Positions 42,101 to 51,100 of a stretch of DNA of 64,000 nucleotides are shown here, piece by piece. A program made the translations under genes and the position numbers. The stretch covers positions 9,566,402 to 9,630,401 of the forward strand of contig CM055828.1 in the NCBI GenBank assembly GCA_029582265.1. Direction: 5' to 3'. The DNA comes from Zoroaster sp. YZ-2022 (taxonomy: Eukaryota > Echinodermata > Asteroidea > Forcipulatida > Zoroasteridae). The notes under the pieces were generated by a model, which saw only the letters and a list, made by a program, of their open reading frames with translations, did no database searches and was not told the origin of the DNA. Each line of letters begins with the position of its first letter. The stretch's first letter is position 1.

Positions 42101-45100
42101 TGCCACGATGTCTGGCACGCCAACAGATTGATGGTTGAGGAAGAAACAACATAAATAAACAATAAGAAACCAGAAAAACCCCCATAAAAAACACCCAACA
42201 AACGTTAATGTTTCACAAACACAAACACAACAACAAATTAGCTCTTGGTCAGTTAACCAATAAAGATCCCCCCCCCCCCCCCAAAAAAAAGGAGAGAAAA
42301 TGCCCCAAATAAAATCTACGGGAAAAATAAATGAATAAAGAAAAATAAGAGGTTTGACTGATTTAAAGTGAAGTTACGAAGCAGTTGTCTAGTACGATTA
42401 ATTTGTTTTTCGGTTTGTTAGCATTTCTTTATCGTACTTATTTGAATTCTCATTTGGCGAAATTGATTGCATCTTTACGAAATTGAAAATCAAATAAGCA
42501 GCAAAAATCTCCAGTCCAACCAGCTTTGCTAAATTGAATGATTGTGCGTCACAAAAAAGAACGACGGTATGCTAAATTGAACACATTGCTAAAGGAATTT
42601 GAATGCCTCAAAACGAAATTGAATGCCCGAATTCTGAATTTGAAACACAGGAACAACTGGAAAGGCAAAATCGCTTTAATTTGAACGCACGAAAATTAAA
42701 TTGGCTGCTCATTTGCCAAAATTGACCGAGAAAACCTATATTATTTCCTTCTCAAATCCTCCAAAATCCTCTTTGCCAAAGTGAAGGATTTTGAAGGATT
42801 GAGGTTGTGTGGAAATTGTAGTGGTGAAGGATTTTGAAGGATTGAGGGCAGATATGATTATTTGCTTGGTGGATTATGGAGGATTGAGGTTATCAGGCTA
42901 TATTTGACACTGGATGAAAATGGAGGATTGAGGTTACATGGTACATGTTGGTCTGTCCAAAAAATGATTTTGGAGGATTGAGGTTATTAGGCATACATGT
43001 ACTTGCCTTCCTTCCTCCATGGTACATGTACAACCATGTTTCTTATAGTGATTGCAAGGTCAGTGGACACTGTTTATTGCTCCATGCATGCAGGGAGGGT
43101 CCCTGGCCTTGGGCCATGTACATGTATCACAGATAAGCAACACGCATGTGCATACATGTCATCTGCATACAATGGTAGTGGTCATTAGGTGTTCGAGAGA
43201 CAGCGTGAACACCTCTTGTTATTGTTCGGTTTTTAGGTGTTCTTCTCCTTCTTTTCAATAAGACTTATCCAGAGACAAAAACATAGTTGCAGAGTTCACA
43301 GAACCTTAAAACTTAACACATAGTTATATCTTAACATGTAGTTGTATACTAAGTTGTGACGTCATGGTGAGGTCATCAGATATCGAATTACACTAAATCA
43401 AAGTTTAATATTTCAAAAAATCATATCTCATGAACCACAAACTTGTTCAAACAAGATTGACAGATTTCTGTTCACTCCGCTCAAATGTTAAGTCGGAATT
43501 TTAAAAAGTCGTTTACGGGTAATTGGTACTGAAAAATGGAACCAGGTAATGACAGTTTCGGCTGGGTATCCGGATTTGATACACAGGCATTTGATACACA
43601 GACATGACCCTATTGACCCTTACTTCCGGTCGAAACTGGAAGTTCAAGTTTAAAAAGCTCTTTATAAATTGACGCAAATCTGAAAGGGTATTCGAAAAAA
43701 ATATTCTTGGTTTATATGTTAAGTGTAATCTGCTCTTTTCAAAAATATTTTTGGTGATGTCATCGCTTTTAAGAGCGCCCTCTAGTGGCAGGTTTTAAAA
43801 AAGTCACTTTTTGCTATCTTGAGAAAACATTAGACAGAATTTTACCAAATTTGGCACAATTGACACCCATATTATGAGGAAAAATTTTGTGAAGTATGAA
43901 TGACGTCACATGATTGAACCGGAACTTACGGTTGGAAGAATTTAAAATTATAGGGGATTACTGAACCGGAAGTTAATGTATTCAGTATAGCACATTTTTA
44001 TGAAAACTCATATATCCTGAAGTAACTCTTGTCTTTTAACAACTTTAGGTAATGACGTCATCACATATGATGCACATTCGAACACCCTGCGTTTGTTTTC
44101 TTCAAACTCAATGGGCCGGATAAATAAAAAGTAGCAATTGCTTTTACTAGTCATTTTCTTAAATCTTCATTAATAAAAGTGAGCAATTACTTGCAAGTAA
44201 TTGCTTACAGTAGTTAGCAAAAGCAATTGCTATGATTTTTAAGCAATTACTAGAGAGATTAGCACTTGCTTGGAAGCATATAAATAAACCAGACCTTTTA
44301 CTAATGACTTGTAGCACTTGCTAATATTTTTACAAGATACTGGGCCGGATAAATAAAAGTTAGCAATTGCTTATCTAGTAAAAGCTCAAGCAATAGCAAT
44401 TGCTTAACAAGTAAAAGCTCAAGGTTAAGCAATTGCTTAAAAATGTATAAATAACCTTCTTCTTTGACTAGCACCTGTTGCTTGGGTGGGTTAGCAATTG
44501 CTTATGGGTATAACAATGATGGGAGGTCAGTTCCGATTAGCCTAGTGGTTGTATATGAGGCATGTGTTAGCAACATGGATGCTGCCGAAGAATTGGGGAG
44601 TGGTACAAATAGTGAGCAATCTTTGAACGAACTGTTCGTTAGTATAATCAAAGAGTACCCTGTTCTAATCGAGAAAAGTCAGTTGCGGTGGTTTTTAGAC
44701 ATGAAGGCAAATGCACTTAAAAAAGCACAAATGTCAATTGCTACCAACACAGGTAAAGCCATGGATGAGAAGCAAATTTTGAAAAAGATAGCAAACATGA
44801 AAAGTCAAGTGAAGAAGAAAACAGATGGAATGCAAACAGGAAATAGGAAGATTGTTTTGGTTCCATGGGAACAAGATCTGTACAACATCTTCAAAGGAGA
44901 TGAAAACCCGACTATTACGAAGATGCCATGCGCCATTTCTGCTGGTTTCAAACCAAGTACTTCGACTGCTGCTAGCCACTCCAAATTTTCAAAATTGAAC
45001 CGAAATAATTTCCGGTATCTGGTAGGATTGACTTCATCACGATTTATTCTTTTCATGTTCCCTTACATGCATAAACTCGGCCATGATGGCAGGAGTAATG

Positions 45101-48100
45101 CAACATGCAAGTGTTAGCAAATGCGTAAGCTCCTCATTTAGGATCTTGTAAAAATATTAGCAAGTGCTACAAGTCATTAGTAAAAGGTCTGATTTATTTA
45201 TATGCTTCCAAGCAAGTGCTAATCTCTCTAGTAATTGCTTAAAAATCATAGCAATTGCTTTTGCTAACTACTGGAAGCAATTACTTGCAAGTAATTGCTC
45301 ACTTTTATTAATGAAGATTTAAGAAAATTACTAGTAAAAGCAATTGCTACTTTTTATTTATCCGGCCCACTAAATGAGGAGCTTACGCATTTGCTAACAC
45401 TTGCATGTTGCATTACTCCTGCCATCATGGCCGAGTTTATGCATGTAAGGGAACATGAAAAGGTGTACAATGAAAGAATAAATTGTGATGAAGTCAATCC
45501 TACCAGATACCGGAAATTATTTCGGTTCAATTTTGAAAATTTGGAGTGGCTAGCAGCAGTCGAAGTACTTGGTTTGAAACCAGCAGAAATGGCGCATGGC
45601 ATCTTCGTAATAGTCGGGTTTTCATCCCCTTTGAAGATGTTGTACAGATCTTGTTCCCATGGAACCAAAACAATCTTCCTATTTCCTGTTTGCATTCCAT
45701 CTGTTTTCTTCTTCACTTGACTTTTCATGTTTGCTATCTTTTTCAAAAGTTGCTTCTCATCCATGGCTTTACCTGTGTTGGTAGCAATTGACATTTGTGC
45801 TTTTTTAAGTGCATTTGCCTTCATGTATTTTACCCCCGGCAACTGACTTTTCTCTATTAGAACAGGGTACTCTTTGATTATACTAACGAACAGTTCGTTC
45901 AAAGATTGCTCACTATTTTTACCACTCCCCAATTCTTCGGCAGCATCCATGTTGCTAACACATGCCTCATATACAACCACTAGGCTAATCGGAACTGACC
46001 TCCCATCATTGTTATACCCATAAGCAATTGCTAACCCACCCAAGCAACAGGTGCTAGTCAAAGAAGAAGGTTATTTATACATTTTTAAGCAATTGCTTAA
46101 CCTTGAGCTTTTACTTGTTAAGCAACTGCTATTGCTTGAGCTTTTACTAGATAAGCAATTGCTAACTTTTATTTATCCGGCCCAATACCTCTAGTTATGC
46201 TTGCTTTACTACTGAAGGATTTTGGAGGATTCAGGTTATGTGTAAGCAAATGGGCCTAGGGAGTTAGGGAGGATTCAGGTTATGTGTAAGCAAATGGGCC
46301 TAGGGAGTTAGGAAGGATTCAGGTTATGTGTAAGCAAATGGGCCTAGGGAGTTAGGAAGGATTCAGGTTATGTGTAAGCAAATGGGCCTAGGGAGTTAGG
46401 AAGGATTCAGGTTATGTGTAAGCAAATGGGCCTAGGGAGTTAGGGAGGATTCAGGTTATGTGTAAGCAAATGGGCCTAGGGAGTTAGGAAGGATTCAGGT
46501 TATGTGTAAGCAAATGGGCCTAGGGAGTTAGGAAGGATTCAGGTTATGTGTAAGCAAATGGGCCTAGGGAGTTAGGGAGGATTCAGGTTATGTGTAAGCA
46601 AATGGGCCTAGGGAGTTAGGGTTAAAGGTTGATAAAGTTAACTTTGTTATTGTTTCAAGACCAATATGTAGGAAATAATTAGGGATTATGTACACGTTAC
46701 TGCATGTATTTACGGTTAGATCAGACAAGTTAGATCTAGTAGTTTAACATATTGAAGTACATGCCTTGAACCAGTTTAAAGAGTTTTTGTCTTACATTTC
46801 GTACCCCTTTCTTGTTCTCTTTTCTTAAAGTTTTCACGGAGTGATTGGAGTATGTGTAATCATGGTATATACCGTTGTGTGCCTGGAAGGACGTAAGACA
46901 GATTAGGTTAAGCACATGCTTACGTCCTTTTACCGGGCACGCGACGATACACTGCCCGAGGGGTATGACATTTGCGACTGAACCTTTTGCAGAGAAATAA
47001 AGTCAAGAGACACTCCCGTGGAAACATCTGTTGAACTTTGTTTATTTTTGTGATCTCAGTGACAACAATTACAAATGGAATTAATCTTCCATATAATGTT
47101 GTCTTTACCGATCAGTTTATGAGAGGGAGTGCTATTTCTAAAAATCATTCCATATTAGAATGAATATGACAAATCTGAATGTACTGTTTTCTTGGTTGGT
47201 TGTATGATGTGTATCTTTATTATACTCGTTAACCCTCCTACTGTTTGACCATTTGAAACCATTCAAAATTTCCACTTACCAAAATGCCCATTGGTTTTGT
47301 ACACACATGGTGATACCATTTGAACAAGTGTTGGTAGCAAGCTTTACTGCCATTCAAATCCATTCAAATCCATTCAAATGCATAGAGGGTCCATTGATTC
47401 ACCACTTAGAAGTATCCAAACAAGGTTTTGTATTAGCTGTACTACCATTTGGAAAGATCCAAACAAGGTTTTCAAAACCATTTGGGGGAATCAATATTGT
47501 ACACAGTTATTTCACCATTCAAAACCACAAAAGCGAATGGTTTCAAATGGTGGATCAACTTGTATGAAAAAGGTACCAGAAGTAGGCAGGTTAAATTAAG
47601 ACACAGTGTAGGCTTGGGCGGTAAAACAGAGTAGTCAGGTTTTTTTTAAAACTGACAACGAACCGAGGGATTTTTACTAAACCGAAATACTGGCAAATTC
47701 GATTTTCAAAAATAAAACCGCGGTTTTATAAAATCATCTGTTTTTGAGCCCCAGAGCGGGTTAATTTATCCCGACAGTCGAGGCTTACTTTCACTGGTCC
47801 TCATTGCATCCTTGTTCTTCAGCGATGATTATTGAAGCAACGCATTAACCGTTATCATTAGGAACCCCGATATATATACATCGTTATTTAAAATTCTATT
47901 TTTAGCACCCGTTTGGCCCGCAACATACCTCGGTTCGGCACGGTCATCGCATTATACAGTCCATTTTCATATACAGTGCCTACGTTCGTACAGGCAAGGT
48001 ATAAAAATGAATATGCAAGATAAGGAATATATTCATGAGCAATCGAACAGCCAATAAGAACAATACAAATTTGCTACTATGTAAATCTATCCAATCACGA

Positions 48101-51100
48101 TGTGCAGAAACAGGCACGTGATCCTCATACACTACCTGTACACATTGCCCACACAGCCATCAGCACAACTCGGTCGCACCATGGTCGCACATGGTACATG
48201 TATGTAATTATGTGTATGTATGTAATGTATATGTACAATACATGCATAATTGTGTACTGTGTAGTGTGTTGCGTTCTCGTGGGGAATTCCCTTTCAAGTT
48301 TTTTCGTATTTATAAATCTTTATGAGTTGAATTTCCTGATGCTAGTATATTTAAAAATTAAGAAATTATGGCCCAGTGGAATAAGATTTGTAAATATAAA
48401 GTAAAAATAACTAGGATTTAGTGCAGTCTTTATGATTTTGACTAGCCCGCCGGACAACTTTCAAAGGCGTTTTAGCCTGTTCGACGCCATTTTAACTGGC
48501 TTTGGCTAGGCCAGCGGACTACCATAATATGTCGAACCCTGGTTTATGTTTCGTAACAAAAAATATAGGAAAATGTCAGATGACTGCTGTAACACAACAA
48601 TAGCCACAATGTGTCACAATAGCTGAAAAGTTCTTTGACCCCGCTTTCAGGTTTCCCTTAAAATAGGGTTTTCAGTTCGTACGTGCTTGACCGAAGCCCT
48701 CCACACGCACAGCGCATCGCCTGCAACAAAAAACATCAAAATTTTAAATCAAATTTTTTTTACTACTTTTACCTGTCAAAATCTTACATGTAATAGCTCA
48801 TTGGAAAGCTTATAGTTTCAGCTATCCAACAATGTACATAAAATAGCAATCGGAAGTACGTGCGAAAGCCTAGGTTTTTATGAATGAACCACTCGTCCCG
48901 CCCAGCCTTTCGTGAAGTGTTCCGAGATCGGGCGCATTCGGCCCGTAAAATTTGCCGCGCTCTGCTGAGGGCATCCACTTTGGAGCTGTCTCCGCACCCA
49001 AGTACATTGTGATTGACATGAAAACGGGTTTCCCTATTGAGTCAAAGGGCTCCTTTACATACCCATGCTTGCTCAATCTCCACAGCTACTCTACAACCGA
49101 AGTTACGAAGAGATAAAAAGTAAACACCGTTTTTTCGAGGTGAAATCTTCAAGTTGAAAGGTAAGAGCGGTGTCTGAATTAATTTTACACCTCTTTTCTA
49201 TCACATGTGAAAGTTTTGAGTCGTAATTTTGTTTAGTTTTGAGCGGAGTGTATTTTTTACACCCTTTCAAAAGCTCTTATGAGGGAAACGAGCACGAACG
49301 CTGTGCGTGTGTATCACGGTGTGTGTAGGCTGATTCAACGGTTTTGTTGCCATTAGGGATGTACACAGTGTATGGACAGTCGCGCTTCATCAAATGCTGT
49401 ATACTTAATAATAATAATAATGTATAGATTTATATAGCGCACGTATCCACCAACTAAGTGGCGCTCAAGGCGCATTATATTATTATCCCTGCTCATAAGG
49501 CTCATAAGGCTCATAAATCATTCCTGAAACCATCTCAGCTCCCTGGGGAGTATACAGCTCAATTGCTGCCATTTCTAGCGCATAGAGAGCAAACCATCTC
49601 TGCCTTCACAGGTACCCATTTAACCCCTGGGTGGAGAGAAGCAATTATGGTTAAGTGTCTTGCTCAAGGACACAGGTGTCACGGCCGGGGCTCGAACCCA
49701 CACTCTGCTGCTGGCAACACCAGAACTTGAGTTCAGTGCGCTAGACCACTCGGCCACGACAATCCACTTTTCGTGCATTATACAACACACGGGACCTACG
49801 GCTTTACGTCCCATCCGAAGGACGAAGCAATTATGGTTAAGTACCTTGCTCAAGGATACAAGTGTCACGACCGGGGCTCGAACCCACACCCTGCTGCTGG
49901 CAACACCAGAACTTGAGTTCGGTGCGCTAGACCGCTCGGAAAACAGGATTCCTCAAAAACTACTCGTCCAATTTTCTTGATTTAAAAACCATTGTATTTC
50001 TTTCATCAAGACCTTTAATTTGATATAAATATTGAGCATATTGGTTTAGGAATAATTTTTCACCTGAAAACCCTACTTAAAAACAAACACTGCCTGCAAT
50101 TAGTGGTTTTAGCCCTATTACTAGTATTAATATGGATTATTATAAGACAGTCCAAGGAAAGAATGTTGAACCCACTTGTGCACAATGTCTATTCTTGCAT
50201 GCATGTGTTTTAGCATACATTCATTGCTCAAAATCTCCCAAATCGTTTCCAATCCTCACTTGACAACACTTTCCTCTCCTTAAGTGAATCCTCTATCATC
50301 TTTTAAAGGAAAATCTGTGAAATTTGTCATATTTGGATAGAAAAAGTGGCGGTTGTATTCTACATTCTTTCCCAGTCCAAAAATTTACATACAAAAATTA
50401 CAGGAAAGAATGTCGTATCCGACCGTCACTTTTTAAGGGCTTTTTTTGGAATTTTTTGCAACCACTAAGCAGTTAAAAAATTATTCTATCGATTTTTGGT
50501 GGTACAGAAAGCGAAAACTATCTTTAAAATCCACTTTTATGATGGTTTTCGGACTTTATTTCCCTTCTAAAAAAATCCTCCCCTTCAGAAAATAGAAGGA
50601 TCCTATTATAGTTGCCACTGCGCATGTACAATGACTGTGTTGGTCACTAATTGTGGAGTTTACAAGATCAGACTGACATGACTGAGGAAGTCATCGTATA
50701 CCAAAAATGCCTGATTTTTCATGAAATAAATATCCTGGAATAATTTGAAGTATATGTCCATCATCATCCATTATGTTCTCCACCTTACAAGGTAGGTAAG
50801 ATTACTTTATTGGTTATATTGAATGAGAAAAAGTGGCGGTCGGATACGACATTCTACCCAAATTACAAGTCAAATAATAAAACTAGTCAATAGGGCCTGT
50901 ATGACAATTACAGTTTTATTTATTTAATTAATTTTTTTTTTTTTTAATTTGAGGGTGAACATTAACTAAGTTAACATTGCCAACACACTTTCTATACTAC
51001 ATATGATGGCAATTTTCAACACAAACTATTCTATCAAATAGTTAGGTGTTCGGGCATGTGCCCGAAACACCTATTGTTTTTGTACATTTTTTTTTTTTTT

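Larger units (their letters stand above)
44113..46183 (-). mobile_element. Harbinger-like element (outer copy), split by a second copy
   Basis: Outer termini GGGCCGGATAAATAAAA and TTTTATTTATCCGGCCC, flanked by 3-bp AAT on each side (44110-44112 and 46184-46186). Parts 44113-44338 and 45372-46183 are the two pieces of one minus-oriented copy of about 1.04 kb, separated by the inserted copy 44342-45368. Both subterminal regions are dense in palindromic AGCAATTGCT. A 3-bp target duplication, short TIRs and a Myb/SANT-like ORF fit the PIF/Harbinger superfamily. No DDE transposase is present. Confidence 0.8.

Noticed and set aside
44805..45056. Minus-strand 83-codon frame and the plus-strand 141-codon frame at 45295-45720
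   Set aside because: Antisense shadows of the two Myb/SANT-like ORFs. They look related to each other only because the two element copies are inverted.
49620..49980. Open frames such as ARTHTLLLATPELEF at 38.8, 49.7 and 63.8 kb
   Set aside because: They lie inside SINE bodies and repeat wherever the SINE does; not proteins.
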